64,000 nt of DNA from Streptomyces bluensis. Its GTDB lineage: Bacteria > Actinomycetota > Actinomycetes > Streptomycetales > Streptomycetaceae. Every line of letters begins with the position of its first letter. The first letter of the stretch is position 1. Both the position numbers and the translations under genes were made by a program. The notes under the pieces are model-generated. The model saw only the letters and a program-made list of their open reading frames with translations, made no database searches and was not told where the DNA came from. Positions 8,315 through 17,047 of the stretch are shown one piece after another. The stretch covers positions 434,001 to 498,000 of the forward strand of contig NZ_BMVM01000001.1 of assembly GCF_014650715.1 (NCBI RefSeq). Reading direction: 5' to 3'.

Positions 8315-10207
8315 ATGAGCCAGCCGAATCAGTCACGCCCTTCGAGGGTCCGCCTGACCGTCGCCCAGGCACTGGTGCAGTTCCTGTCCGCGCAGTACAC
8401 CGAGCGCGACGGCGTACGGCAACGGCTGATCGCCGGTACGTGGGGGATCTTCGGCCACGGCAACGTCGCCGGTCTCGGCCAGGCGCTGCTGGAGGCCGGC
8501 GAGGACACCATGCCGTTCCACCAGGGCCGCAACGAGCAGGCCATGGTGCACGCCGCCGTGGGTTACGCCCGCCAGCTGAACCGGCTCTCCGCGCAGGCGG
8601 TCACCACGTCCATCGGCCCCGGCGCCACCAACCTGGTCACCGGCGCCGCCCTGGCCACGGTCAACCGCCTGCCGGTGCTGCTCCTGCCCGGCGACTACTT
8701 CGCGACGCGCCCCGCCGACCCGCTGCTCCAGCAGCTGGAGCACCCGGTGGAGGCCGATGTGTCGGTCAACGACACGCTGCGCCCGGTCTCCCGCTACTTC
8801 GACCGGATCACGCGCCCGGAGATGCTCATCCCCTCCGCGCTGAACGCGATGCGGGTCCTCACCGACCCGGCGGAGACCGGCGCGGTCACTCTCGCCCTGC
8901 CGCAGGACGTGCAGGCGGAGGCCTTCGACTGGCCGGAGGAGTTCTTCGCCGAGCGCGTCTGGCACGTACGCCGTCCCGCGCCCGACCCGCTGGAGCTCGC
9001 CGAGGCCGTACGCGCCATCCGTGCGGCCGAACGGCCGCTGATCGTCGCCGGCGGCGGCGTTCACCACAGCGAGGCCGAGGAAGCACTCAAGGGCTTCGCG
9101 GACGCCACCGGCATCCCGGTCGCCTCCACCCAGGCGGGCAAGGGCTCCCTGCGGTACGACCACCCGGCGGACCTCGGCGGCATCGGCCACACCGGCACCG
9201 CCGTCTGCGACGACATCGCACGCGCCGCGGACCTGGTCATCGGCGTCGGAACCCGCTACTCCGACTTCACCACCGCCTCCAACACCCTGTTCCAGAACCC
9301 GGACGTCCGGTTCGTCAACCTCAACATCACCGCCTTCGACGCCCACAAACTGGCCGCCCGCACCCTGGTCGCGGACGCACGGGCGGGCCTGGGGGCGCTC
9401 ACGGACGAGCTCGCCGGGCACCGGGTCGGCGCGGCGTACGAGGCCGAGTACCGCGCGGGCAAGGAGCGCTGGGAGCAGGTCGTGGACGCGGCCTACCGCG
9501 CGGACGACGCGCACGCCGTGCCCACCCAGACGCAGGTGCTGGGCGCCCTGGACTCGGTCGTGGGCGACGACGACGTGGTGATCAACGCGGCCGGCTCGCT
9601 CCCCGGCGACCTGCACAAGCTGTGGCGGGCCCGCTCCCCGCGCCAGTACCACCTGGAGTACGGCTACTCCTGCATGGGCTACGAGATCCCGGCCGGCATC
9701 GGGGTCCAGCAGGCCGCGCACGGCACCGCGGTGTGGTCGCTGGTCGGCGACGGTACGTACCTGATGATGCCGACGGAGATCGTCACGGCCGTCCAGGAGG
9801 GCCTGCCGGTCAATCTGCTGCTGATCCAGAACCACGGGTACGCCTCCATCGGCGGCCTGTCCGAGGAGACCGGCGGTGAGCGCTTCGGCACCGCCTACCG
9901 CTACCGTGCCGCGGACGGCACCTTCACGGGGGCGCCGCTGCCGGTGGATCTCGCCGCCAACGCCGCCAGCCTCGGCATGGACGTGATCCGCGCCAAGACC
10001 GTCGCCGAACTTCGTGACGCCCTGGCCGCGGCGCGTGCCTCGGACCGGCCGACGTGCGTGTACGTCGAGACCGACCCGACGCCCACCGCTCCCCCGGCCG
10101 AGGCATGGTGGGACGTACCGGTGGCCGAGGTCGCCTCCCGTGAGGCCGCCGTGGCCGCGCGGGAGCGGTACGACCGCCACGCCGCCGGCCGGCGCCGCCA
10201 CCTCTGA
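8315..10207 (+). CDS. iolD: 3D-(3,5/4)-trihydroxycyclohexane-1,2-dione acylhydrolase
   Basis: A 630-residue thiamine-diphosphate enzyme that opens the cyclohexane ring of diketo-inositol to 5-deoxy-glucuronate. The conserved ThDP-activating Glu is Glu74 in GRNEQAMVHAA. The central domain binds nucleotide-like loops (IVAGGGV). The C-terminal pyrophosphate domain carries the GDGTYLMMPTE to LIQNHGY metal-binding motif. The FGHGNVAGLG and MPFHQGRNEQ segments are typical of IolD. Start ATG at 8315 follows GTGAGG. The downstream gene mmsA begins 63 bases later. Confidence 0.95.
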   Translation: MSQPNQSRPSRVRLTVAQALVQFLSAQYTERDGVRQRLIAGTWGIFGHGNVAGLGQALLEAGEDTMPFHQGRNEQAMVHAAVGYARQLNRLSAQAVTTSIGPGATNLVTGAALATVNRLPVLLLPGDYFATRPADPLLQQLEHPVEADVSVNDTLRPVSRYFDRITRPEMLIPSALNAMRVLTDPAETGAVTLALPQDVQAEAFDWPEEFFAERVWHVRRPAPDPLELAEAVRAIRAAERPLIVAGGGVHHSEAEEALKGFADATGIPVASTQAGKGSLRYDHPADLGGIGHTGTAVCDDIARAADLVIGVGTRYSDFTTASNTLFQNPDVRFVNLNITAFDAHKLAARTLVADARAGLGALTDELAGHRVGAAYEAEYRAGKERWEQVVDAAYRADDAHAVPTQTQVLGALDSVVGDDDVVINAAGSLPGDLHKLWRARSPRQYHLEYGYSCMGYEIPAGIGVQQAAHGTAVWSLVGDGTYLMMPTEIVTAVQEGLPVNLLLIQNHGYASIGGLSEETGGERFGTAYRYRAADGTFTGAPLPVDLAANAASLGMDVIRAKTVAELRDALAAARASDRPTCVYVETDPTPTAPPAEAWWDVPVAEVASREAAVAARERYDRHAAGRRRHL

Positions 10208-10270
10208 GCCGTCCGCCACCCGCTCCCCTGCTCCCTCTCAGGAAAGCCCTCAGGAAAGGCCCCTCGCAGC

Positions 10271-11773
10271 ATGAAGACCATCAACCACTGGATCGGCGGC
10301 AAGCCCGTCGAGGGCATCTCCGGGCGTTTCAGCCCGGTCTACAACCCGGCCACCGGCGCCCAGGAGAAGCAGCTCGCGCTCGCCACGGTCGACGAGGTCG
10401 ACGCCGCCGTCGGAGCCGCGAAGTCCGCCTTCGAGAGCTGGGGCCAGTCCTCGCTCGCCAAGCGCACGGCGATCCTGTTCAAGTTCCGCGAGCTGCTCGA
10501 CGCGCACCGCGACGAGATCGCCGGGCTGATCAGCGCCGAGCACGGCAAGGTCCACTCCGACGCGCTCGGCGAGGTCGCGCGCGGCATGGAGATCGTGGAG
10601 CTGGCCTGCGGGATCAGCGCCCAGCTGAAGGGCGAGCTGTCGACGCAGGTGTCGACCCGGGTGGACGTCGCCTCGATCCGGCAGCCGCTCGGCGTGGTCG
10701 CGGGCATCACGCCGTTCAACTTCCCCGCCATGGTGCCGATGTGGATGTTCCCGCTCGCGATCGCCTGCGGCAACACCTTCGTCCTCAAGCCGAGCGAGAA
10801 GGACCCGTCCGCCTCGTACCGCCTGGCGGAGCTGCTCGCTCAGGCCGGTCTGCCGGACGGCGTGTTCAACATCGTCCAGGGTGACAAGGTGGCGGTGGAC
10901 CGCCTGCTGGAGCACCCGGACGTCGCCGCGGTCTCCTTCGTGGGCTCGACGCCGATCGCCAAGTACATCCAGCTCAAGGCCGTCGAGAACGACAAGCGTG
11001 TGCAGGCGCTGGGCGGCGCCAAGAACCACATGCTGGTCCTCCCCGACGCGGACCTGGACTTCGCCGCCGACCAGGCGATCAACGCCGCGTACGGCTCGGC
11101 GGGCGAGCGCTGCATGGCGGTGTCCGTCGTGGTCGCGGTCGGCGACACGGGCGACGAGCTCGTCGGCAGGATCGCCGAGCGGGCGAGGAACCTGCGGATC
11201 GGGCCCGGCGACGACCCCGCCTCCGAGATGGGCCCGCTGATCACCCGCGAGCACCGCGACAAGGTGGCGTCGTACGTGGCGAGCGCCGCCGAGCAGGGCG
11301 CCGAGGTCGTGGTGGACGGCACCGGTTACACGGTCGAGGACCACCCTGAATGCGCTGAGGGCTTCTTCCTGGGCGTCTCCCTGCTGGACAAGGTGCCGGT
11401 CACGGCGGACGCGTACCAGGACGAGATCTTCGGTCCCGTGCTGTGCGTGGTGCGCGCCGAGACGTACGAGGACGCCATCAAGCTGATCAACGACTCCCGC
11501 TGGGGCAACGGCACCGCGATCTTCACCCGTGACGGCGGCGCCGCCCGGCGCTTCCAGCTGGAGGTCCAGGCGGGCATGGTCGGTGTCAACGTGCCGATTC
11601 CGGTGCCCGTGGGCTACCACTCCTTCGGTGGCTGGAAGGACTCGCTCTTCGGCGACCTGCACATCTACGGCAACGACGGCGTCGCGTTCTACACCCAGGG
11701 CAAGGTGATCACCACCCGCTGGCCCGACCCGGCCGACGGCGGCATCAACCTGGGCTTCCCCAGCAACTCCTGA
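10271..11773 (+). CDS. mmsA: CoA-acylating methylmalonate/malonate-semialdehyde dehydrogenase
   Basis: A 500-residue aldehyde dehydrogenase that ends the pathway by converting malonate semialdehyde to acetyl-CoA, and can also act in valine breakdown (IolA/MmsA family). The catalytic Cys is Cys281 in GSAGERCMAVS. The NAD-binding region includes FVGSTPIAKYI, and the IAKYI/GGAKNH segments are typical of MmsA. Unlike most aldehyde dehydrogenases, the ELGG Glu position reads ALGGAKN, which is the expected difference in CoA-acylating members. It is the last catabolic gene before the hairpin at 11785 and the GntR gene. Confidence 0.94.
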   Translation: MKTINHWIGGKPVEGISGRFSPVYNPATGAQEKQLALATVDEVDAAVGAAKSAFESWGQSSLAKRTAILFKFRELLDAHRDEIAGLISAEHGKVHSDALGEVARGMEIVELACGISAQLKGELSTQVSTRVDVASIRQPLGVVAGITPFNFPAMVPMWMFPLAIACGNTFVLKPSEKDPSASYRLAELLAQAGLPDGVFNIVQGDKVAVDRLLEHPDVAAVSFVGSTPIAKYIQLKAVENDKRVQALGGAKNHMLVLPDADLDFAADQAINAAYGSAGERCMAVSVVVAVGDTGDELVGRIAERARNLRIGPGDDPASEMGPLITREHRDKVASYVASAAEQGAEVVVDGTGYTVEDHPECAEGFFLGVSLLDKVPVTADAYQDEIFGPVLCVVRAETYEDAIKLINDSRWGNGTAIFTRDGGAARRFQLEVQAGMVGVNVPIPVPVGYHSFGGWKDSLFGDLHIYGNDGVAFYTQGKVITTRWPDPADGGINLGFPSNS

Positions 11774-11784
11774 GCGAAGCGGGT

Positions 11785-11812
11785 CCGGGGAAGTCCGGGT
11801 GCACTTCCCCGG
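11785..11812 (+). terminator. Hairpin terminator after mmsA
   Basis: A perfect ten-base stem, CCGGGGAAGT at 11785-11794 and ACTTCCCCGG at 11803-11812, with an eight-base loop. It starts 11 bases after the mmsA stop. There is no T-run, as is usual for streptomycete intrinsic terminators. Confidence 0.7.
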
Positions 11813-11864
11813 GGTCGCTCAGCCCGGGGCCGAAACACCAGCCCCTCCGGCGTTTGAGGACGAG

Positions 11865-11941
11865 GCCGTTCAGGCCGACAAGCGGGGGTCCGGGGGTGCG
11901 GCCCCCCAGGGACGGGACGGGTAGGGGCGGCGGGGGCGAAA
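11865..11941 (+). repeat. Streptomycete intergenic repeat, copy A
   Basis: The stretch from GAGGACGAGGCC through GGGCGGCGGGGGCGAAA recurs in opposite orientation at 38362-38440 with few changes. It is GC-rich, contains an internal CCGGGGGTGCGGCCCCC hairpin and lies in noncoding sequence between mmsA and the GntR gene. The adjacent CCAGCCCCTCCGGCGTTTGAGG just upstream is a sequence I associate with streptomycete intergenic repeats. Confidence 0.7.
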
Positions 11942-11990
11942 CAAACCCGGTGGAACTCCCGCACTGGCCGCCTTTTGTCACGACAACACA

Positions 11991-12010
11991 ATGACAAGCA
12001 TTCCTGTCAT
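11991..12010. promoter_or_regulatory. Inverted-repeat operator before the GntR gene
   Basis: ATGACA at 11991-11996 and TGTCAT at 12005-12010 form perfect arms around eight bases; extending each arm by two gives one mismatch. The embedded GACAAGCATT resembles the repeats in the inositol divergent promoter. It lies 26 bases before the GTG start, so autoregulation is likely. Confidence 0.6.
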
Positions 12011-12035
12011 CCGGACGGACGGATACGCTCAGCCC

Positions 12036-12791
12036 GTGACCAGTACCGCTCCCGCGAAGCTCGACCTCACCGTCGACCGCAGCAGCCCCGTGCCGCTGTA
12101 CTACCAGCTCGCCCGGCAGCTGGAGTCCGCGATCGAGCACGGCGAGCTGGGCCCCGGCAGCCTGCTCGGGAACGAGATCGAGCTTGCCGGGCGGCTCGGC
12201 CTGTCCCGCCCGACGGTGCGCCAGGCCATCCAGTCCCTCGTGGACAAGGGCCTCCTCGTACGCCGCCGGGGCGTGGGCACGCAGGTGGTCCACAGCCAGG
12301 TCAAGCGCCCGCTGGAGCTCAGCAGCCTGTACGACGACCTGGAGGCGGCCGGCCAGAGCCCCACGACCCGGGTGCTCGGCAACGAGGTCGAGCCCGCCTG
12401 CGCCGAGGTCGCGGCTGCCCTGGGCATCGCCGAGGGCACCGCGGTGCACCATGTGCAGCGGCTCCGTCGCGCGCACGGCGAGCCGGTGGCGCGCCTGTCG
12501 AACTATGTGCCCGAGGGGCTGCTGACCCTGGACACGGCGACGCTGGAGGCCACCGGCCTCTACCGGACGATGCGGGCCGCCGGCATCACCCTGCACAGTG
12601 CCCGCCAGTCCGTGGGCGCCCGCCGCGCCACCGCCGAGGAGGCCGAAGCCCTGGGCGAGCCGGAGGGCGCCGCACTCCTCACCATGCAGCGCACGGCGTA
12701 CGACGCCACCGGCCGCGCGGTCGAGTACGGCACCCACATCTACCGGGCCTCGCGGTACTCCTTCGAGTTCCAGTTGCTGGTGCGGGGCTGA
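12036..12791 (+). CDS. GntR/HutC-family transcriptional regulator of the inositol locus
   Basis: A 251-residue regulator with an N-terminal winged helix (PLYYQLARQLESAIEHGELG through GLSRPTVRQAIQSLVDKGL) and a C-terminal UTRA effector domain from about residue 95. The start is the GTG at 12036; the frame is open to an ATG at 11991, but that ATG is inside the palindromic operator. No good ribosome binding site precedes the GTG and a TACGCT -10-like hexamer lies only 8 bases upstream, so the mRNA may be leaderless. Its location beside the iol genes and the shared operator pattern make it the likely repressor. Streptomyces inositol genes are known to be controlled by a GntR-type IolR. Confidence 0.85.
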   Translation: MTSTAPAKLDLTVDRSSPVPLYYQLARQLESAIEHGELGPGSLLGNEIELAGRLGLSRPTVRQAIQSLVDKGLLVRRRGVGTQVVHSQVKRPLELSSLYDDLEAAGQSPTTRVLGNEVEPACAEVAAALGIAEGTAVHHVQRLRRAHGEPVARLSNYVPEGLLTLDTATLEATGLYRTMRAAGITLHSARQSVGARRATAEEAEALGEPEGAALLTMQRTAYDATGRAVEYGTHIYRASRYSFEFQLLVRG

Positions 12792-12812
12792 GGCGGGGCT
12801 CAGGCGCCCTGG

Positions 12813-13964
12813 TCAGAGATTCACCCAGGCCCCCGACGCCACCGACCGGCTCATCGCGTCCAGGGCCGTCGCACTGTGCACGGCGTCCTCCAGGGTCGCG
12901 CCGTGCGGTGTGCCCTCGGTGATGGAGCGCAGGAAGTTGTGCGCCTCGATGACCTTGAGGTCGTCGTAGCCCATGCTGTTCGCCGAGCCGGGCTGGAAGG
13001 CGGCGTACTCGCCGTGGCCCGGGCCGACATAGAGCGTGGTGACGGCCTGGTCCTGGTAGGCCGTGCCGCGGCTGACGCCGAGCTCGCCCATGCGGCGGAA
13101 GTCCCAGAAGACGGCGCCCTTGGTGCCGTGCACCTCGAAGCCGTAGTTGTTCTGCTCGCCGACGGAGACCCGGCAGGCCTCCAGGACGCCTCGGGCGCCC
13201 GAGGCGAAGCGGAGCAGGCAGTTCACGTAGTCCTCGTTCTCGACCGGGCCCAGCTCGCCGCCCGTGGCGCGGGTGTGGCCGGCGGTGGCACCGGTGGGGC
13301 GGGCCCGTTCGGGGATGAAGACGGCGGTGTCGGCGGTCAGCGCGGTGATGTCCCCCAGCAGGAAGCGGGCCAGGTCCGCGCCGTGCGAGGCCAGGTCGCC
13401 CAGCACTCCGCTGCCGCCGCGCTCCCGCTCGTACCGCCAGGTCAGGGCGCCCTCGGGGTGGGCCGCGTAGTCGCTGAACAGGCGGATGCGCACGTGGGTC
13501 ACGGCACCGATCTCACCGGAGGCGATGAGCTCGCGGGCGGCGGCGACGGCGGGCGCGTTGCGGTAGTTGAAGCCGACGGTGCCCTGGACCCCGGCCTTGG
13601 ACACGGCGTCGGCCACCGCGCGGGCGTCCTCGGCGGTGAGGCCGACCGGCTTCTCGATCCAGATGTGCTTGCCGGCCTCGGCCATCGCGACGCCGATCTC
13701 GCGGTGCAGGAAGTTCGGGGCGGTGATGCTGACCGCCTGGACGCGGGGGTCGGCGGCCACCTCGCGCCAGTCGCGGGCCGTCGTGGTGAAGCCGAACTGC
13801 GCGGCGGCCTCCTCGGCCCGGCCCGGCACCTCCTCGGCGACGGTCACCAGCTCGGGCCGCACAGCCAGGTGCGGGAAGTGGTGCGGGACCCGCGCGTACG
13901 CCTGGGTGTGCACCCGCCCCATCCAGCCGAACCCCACGACGGCGACGCCGAGCGTACTCACCAT
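12813..13964 (-). CDS. Gfo/Idh/MocA-family oxidoreductase, unknown sugar substrate
   Basis: A 383-residue NAD(P)-dependent dehydrogenase. The Rossmann motif GFGWMG is near residue 11, EKPVG near residue 106, and the substrate-domain motif SHGADLARFLLG places the usual Asp/His pair. The ATG at 13962-13964 is preceded by AAAGAGGGGC. It diverges from a LacI-type regulator gene, and a TGGACCGGTCCA palindrome lies 14 bases upstream of its start, so it is probably under that regulator. It is distinct from the iolG gene at 137 and may act on another inositol or sugar. The substrate cannot be predicted from the sequence. Confidence 0.88.
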   Translation of the reverse strand: MVSTLGVAVVGFGWMGRVHTQAYARVPHHFPHLAVRPELVTVAEEVPGRAEEAAAQFGFTTTARDWREVAADPRVQAVSITAPNFLHREIGVAMAEAGKHIWIEKPVGLTAEDARAVADAVSKAGVQGTVGFNYRNAPAVAAARELIASGEIGAVTHVRIRLFSDYAAHPEGALTWRYERERGGSGVLGDLASHGADLARFLLGDITALTADTAVFIPERARPTGATAGHTRATGGELGPVENEDYVNCLLRFASGARGVLEACRVSVGEQNNYGFEVHGTKGAVFWDFRRMGELGVSRGTAYQDQAVTTLYVGPGHGEYAAFQPGSANSMGYDDLKVIEAHNFLRSITEGTPHGATLEDAVHSATALDAMSRSVASGAWVNL

Positions 13965-13977
13965 GACTGCCCCTCTT

Positions 13978-13989
13978 TGGACCGGTCCA
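13978..13989. promoter_or_regulatory. LacI-type operator O1, TGGACCGGTCCA
   Basis: A perfect 12-base palindrome with central CG, typical of LacI-family operators, located just upstream of the dehydrogenase start. A variant copy, TGGAACGGTCCA, precedes the lacI gene at 14060-14071. Confidence 0.75.
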
Positions 13990-14059
13990 GAACGTTTCCA
14001 CCTCACCCTGAGCTCAGTAACAGCACCTGTCAAGCCCTTTGACAACCCCTCTCACCTTA

Positions 14060-14071
14060 TGGAACGGTCCA
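14060..14071. promoter_or_regulatory. LacI-type operator O2, TGGAACGGTCCA
   Basis: Differs from O1 at one base and ends 4 bases before the ATG of the lacI-type gene. It would cover the transcription start or ribosome binding region, consistent with autorepression. Centre-to-centre distance to O1 is 82 bases, which would permit looping. Confidence 0.7.
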
Positions 14072-14075
14072 CACC

Positions 14076-15092
14076 ATGAGACCTCCGACGATCCGCGACG
14101 TCGCCGAACGGGCCGGCGTGTCGAAGTCCCTGGTCTCCCTCGTGCTGCGCGGCTCCGACCAGGTGCGCCCCGAGAAGCGTCAGGCCGTCCTCGCCGCGGT
14201 CGAGGAGCTCGGCTACCGCCCGAACGCCGCGGCGCGCAGCCTCAGCGAGCGCCGCACCCGCACGGTGGGCGTGCTGCTGAACGACATGCGCAACCCCTGG
14301 TTCGTCGAACTGCTCGACGGCCTGGGCTCCCGCCTCCACGACAGCGGTCTGCACATGCTTCTCGCCGACGGCCGCCTCAACCGGCGTCTCGGCGAGGACC
14401 TCACCCACACCTTCACCGAACTCCGGGTCGACGGCCTCATCGCCGTCGGTACGCTCCCGCCCTCCCCGGCACTGCGCACGGCGGCCGGGCAGATCCCCAC
14501 CGTGGTCGCGGGCGCCCGCGAGCCCGTCCTGCCGCGCATGGACATCGTCGCGGGCGACGACGAGCACGGCGCGCGCCTGGCCACCGAGCACCTCATCGGC
14601 CTCGGCCACCAGCGCGTCGCCCACATCGCCGGACAGGGCGTGGTGGGCGAGCTGCGCCGCCGCGGCTTCGAGGCGGTCATGCGCGAGCACGGGCTGGCGG
14701 ACACGGCGATCGTGGAGCAGGGCGACCTGACCGAGGAGGGGGGCTACCGTGCCATGGTCCGCCTCCTCGGCGCCGCCGGGCGCCCCACGGCCGTCTTCGC
14801 CTTCAACGACATCGCCGGTGTCGGCGCCCTGTCGGCCGCCGAGGAACTCGGTCTCCAGGTGCCGCGCGACCTGTCCCTCGTCGGGTACGACAACACGTAC
14901 CTCTCACGCCTGCGGCACCTGTGGCTCACGACCGTGGACAACGCCAGCCACGACGTCGGCCGCCGCGCCGCCCAGTGTCTCCTCGACCGCATCACCGCCC
15001 CGGACCGCCCGTCGGAAACCGTCCTCGTGACGCCGGCACTCAAGGCGCGCGGGACGACGGCGCCGCCCGTGACGAGCGGGCGGCGGCCGTAA
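14076..15092 (+). CDS. LacI-family transcriptional regulator
   Basis: A 338-residue regulator. The N-terminal helix-turn-helix and hinge read TIRDVAERAGVSKSLVSLVL and later GYRPNAAARSLS, and the remaining 280 residues are a ribose-binding-like effector domain (VGVLLNDMRNPWF, GLIAVG, FAFNDIAGVG). The start ATG at 14076 lies four bases after the second operator and lacks a clear ribosome binding site, so a leaderless transcript is possible. It diverges from the sugar dehydrogenase gene and probably represses it and itself. A nine-base hairpin stem (15061-15085) is built into the last codons. Confidence 0.92.
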   Translation: MRPPTIRDVAERAGVSKSLVSLVLRGSDQVRPEKRQAVLAAVEELGYRPNAAARSLSERRTRTVGVLLNDMRNPWFVELLDGLGSRLHDSGLHMLLADGRLNRRLGEDLTHTFTELRVDGLIAVGTLPPSPALRTAAGQIPTVVAGAREPVLPRMDIVAGDDEHGARLATEHLIGLGHQRVAHIAGQGVVGELRRRGFEAVMREHGLADTAIVEQGDLTEEGGYRAMVRLLGAAGRPTAVFAFNDIAGVGALSAAEELGLQVPRDLSLVGYDNTYLSRLRHLWLTTVDNASHDVGRRAAQCLLDRITAPDRPSETVLVTPALKARGTTAPPVTSGRRP

Positions 15093-15127
15093 ACCCGTTC
15101 GCGCCGCTGGATCCCGCCGTCGCGGGA
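15061..15127. terminator. Hairpins between convergent lacI and LLM genes
   Basis: Two stems occur: CGCCGCCCG at 15061-15069 with CGGGCGGCG at 15077-15085, and TCCCGC at 15112-15117 with GCGGGA at 15122-15127. They bracket the stop of the regulator and the 37-base gap before the stop of the opposite gene, so they may terminate both transcripts. Confidence 0.5.
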
Positions 15128-15129
15128 CG

Positions 15130-16179
15130 TCAGCTGAAGGCGGGCATGACCGTGTCGTGGATGAGGCGGAGCTGGGTGTTCACATCGGCCACCTCCGCGA
15201 GGTCACGGCCCGTGAAGGCCTTGACGAGGGTGCGGTCGGTGAGGGCGCAGATCATGTGGTTGACGCCGGTCGGAGCGATCTCCCGCTGGATCTTGTCCCG
15301 GCACTCCTCGGGGGTGCCGGCGATGGAGAGGCGTTCGGCGATCTCAGGGGTGGTCAGCTCGATCCCGCGCGCGAGGTCGCCGGCGGCGATGGCGTCGATG
15401 ACCGGTTTGAGTTCGCCGGGGTCCACTCCGTTGCGGCGCAGTTGTTCCTCGGGCATCGAGGAGGCGTAGATGCCGACCATGCTGCGGGCGGCGTCCTTGG
15501 CGGCCGCGGAGTCGGGTCCCGTGGCGAAGACGACCCAGGCACCGATGTCGAGCGATCGCCAGTCCTTGCCCGCCCGCTCGGCTCCGGCCCGGATGTGCCG
15601 CACCGCGTAGTCGTACGCCTCGCGGGTGTAGCTCAGTGCGTGGTGGCAGCCGTCCGACAACTCCCCTGCCGCCTCGAAGGACTTGGGGCCGCGCATCGCC
15701 CCCAGTTTCAGCGGGAGGCGTTCCTGGACCGGCCGGGCGAAGGTGAACAGCCCCTGGTAGGAGAAGAACTCCCCGTCGTAGGAGATGGCTCCCTCGTCGA
15801 GCAGGGTGCGCACCACATGGAGCGCCTCCTTGACCCGGGACAGCGGGCGCGTGCGGGCCCAGTCGATCCCGTACTGGGCCAGGAGCCCGAAGTTCCCGCT
15901 GGACAGCACGCCCTCCGCGCGCCCGCCGGACAGTTCGTCGAGCGTGGCCAGCGCCTGGGCGATCAGAGTGGGCTCCCGCAGCGTGACCGGGGAGACGCTG
16001 GGTCCCAGCCTGATCCGGCTGGTCTGGCCGGCGGCCGCGGCGAACAGCAGCCACAGGTCCTTGTGCCAGGTCTCGTCGGCGGCGTAGCAGGCGTGGAAGC
16101 CGAGTTCGTCGGCGAGTCTGATCGAGGCGAGCGATTCCTGGAGGGGGTAGTCGGGGAGCATGGCGTAGCTGAACTTCAC
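15130..16179 (-). CDS. LLM-class flavin/F420-dependent oxidoreductase
   Basis: A 349-residue luciferase-like barrel protein of the kind often annotated as 5,10-methylenetetrahydromethanopterin reductase-like; in actinomycetes most such members use coenzyme F420. Diagnostic segments are ADELGFHACYAADET near residue 28, IRLGPSVSPVTLREPTLIAQ, LDELSGGRAEGVLSSGN, and the late AGTPEECRDKI. The start is the GTG at 16177-16179, chosen because GGAAGG lies at the right distance upstream and the protein then begins with the first barrel strand (VKFSYAMLPD). The substrate is unknown. It is a single-gene unit convergent with the LacI gene. Confidence 0.85.
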   Translation of the reverse strand: MKFSYAMLPDYPLQESLASIRLADELGFHACYAADETWHKDLWLLFAAAAGQTSRIRLGPSVSPVTLREPTLIAQALATLDELSGGRAEGVLSSGNFGLLAQYGIDWARTRPLSRVKEALHVVRTLLDEGAISYDGEFFSYQGLFTFARPVQERLPLKLGAMRGPKSFEAAGELSDGCHHALSYTREAYDYAVRHIRAGAERAGKDWRSLDIGAWVVFATGPDSAAAKDAARSMVGIYASSMPEEQLRRNGVDPGELKPVIDAIAAGDLARGIELTTPEIAERLSIAGTPEECRDKIQREIAPTGVNHMICALTDRTLVKAFTGRDLAEVADVNTQLRLIHDTVMPAFS

Positions 16180-16291
16180 CGGTGACACCTTCCGTTGAGG
16201 GACGGGTCCGTGGTGCGGACGGATGTGTGCCCTGCCTTTCGAGGGTGTGGAAGCGGCCCTCAACTGTCCAGTGCGCGGTAGGAGGTTGCTG

Positions 16292-17047
16292 TCACGGGCG
16301 GCTGCTCGCGGCAGCCGTCTCTTCGGGCCGGAGTGCGACGAAGACGAACTCCTTCCCCGGGCGGTCGGGCGCGTCGCGCACCTCTTCCACGAGGTAGCCG
16401 TAGGCGCTGAGGTCCGCTTCGACTTCTTCCCGCTCGCGGAAGCTCAGTGTGGACTCGGAGGTCAGCACCTGGCCGTCCGCGGCGAAGACGTACGTCCAGC
16501 GGAAGGTCACGAGCGGTCCGGTGACGTCGGTCAGGTCCACCCAGGTCTCGACGGCACCGACGCCCGGGATCTCCGTGACGCCGTGGGACGTCTCGCGATT
16601 CCAGGTCTCCCAGGCCCGTCCGGCCGGATCGCGGGTCTCGAACACCAGCCGCCCGCCCGGCCGGAGTGCCGCGAAGGCGCCCAGAAGCGTCTGCCGCCAG
16701 GCGTTCGGGTCGACGATCTGCTGGGCGACGTTGGCCGTCATCGTGACGAGGTCGACCCGCAGCGGCGGGAGGGCCGTGGCGTCGCCACAGATCCAGCGCA
16801 CCCGGTCGGCGCCCGGTTTGGCCCGGGCGACGTCGACGGACGCCCGCGCGGGGTCCACACCGACGACCTCGATACCGCGCTGGGCCAGCCGCAGTGCGAA
16901 CACGCCCGTACCGCAGCCGATGTCCAGCACCCGTCGGGCACCGAACCGCTCGGCGAGGCCGACGTAGGCGTCCAGGTCGCTGCGGTCGGGATCGAGCGGG
17001 TCGTAGATCGCGGCGAGGCTTGGATGGGTGAACTCTTCGTCAGCCAT
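16292..17047 (-). CDS. SAM-dependent class I methyltransferase
   Basis: A 251-residue protein with the class I methyltransferase core. Motif I is VLDIGCGTGVFALRLAQRG near residue 40, motif II ends in VVGVDPA, and CGDATALP supplies the acidic loop. The C-terminal half (WTYVFAADGQVLTSESTLSF and beyond) is a beta-rich substrate-side domain common in small actinobacterial methyltransferases. The ATG at 17045-17047 was chosen because it begins 40 residues before motif I. The substrate cannot be predicted and the neighbours give no hint. Confidence 0.88.
   Translation of the reverse strand: MADEEFTHPSLAAIYDPLDPDRSDLDAYVGLAERFGARRVLDIGCGTGVFALRLAQRGIEVVGVDPARASVDVARAKPGADRVRWICGDATALPPLRVDLVTMTANVAQQIVDPNAWRQTLLGAFAALRPGGRLVFETRDPAGRAWETWNRETSHGVTEIPGVGAVETWVDLTDVTGPLVTFRWTYVFAADGQVLTSESTLSFREREEVEADLSAYGYLVEEVRDAPDRPGKEFVFVALRPEETAAASSRP

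Noticed and set aside
11991..12035. A longer GntR start at the ATG at 11991.
   Set aside because: That ATG is the first base of a palindromic operator, and the extra 15 residues are not part of the winged-helix domain.
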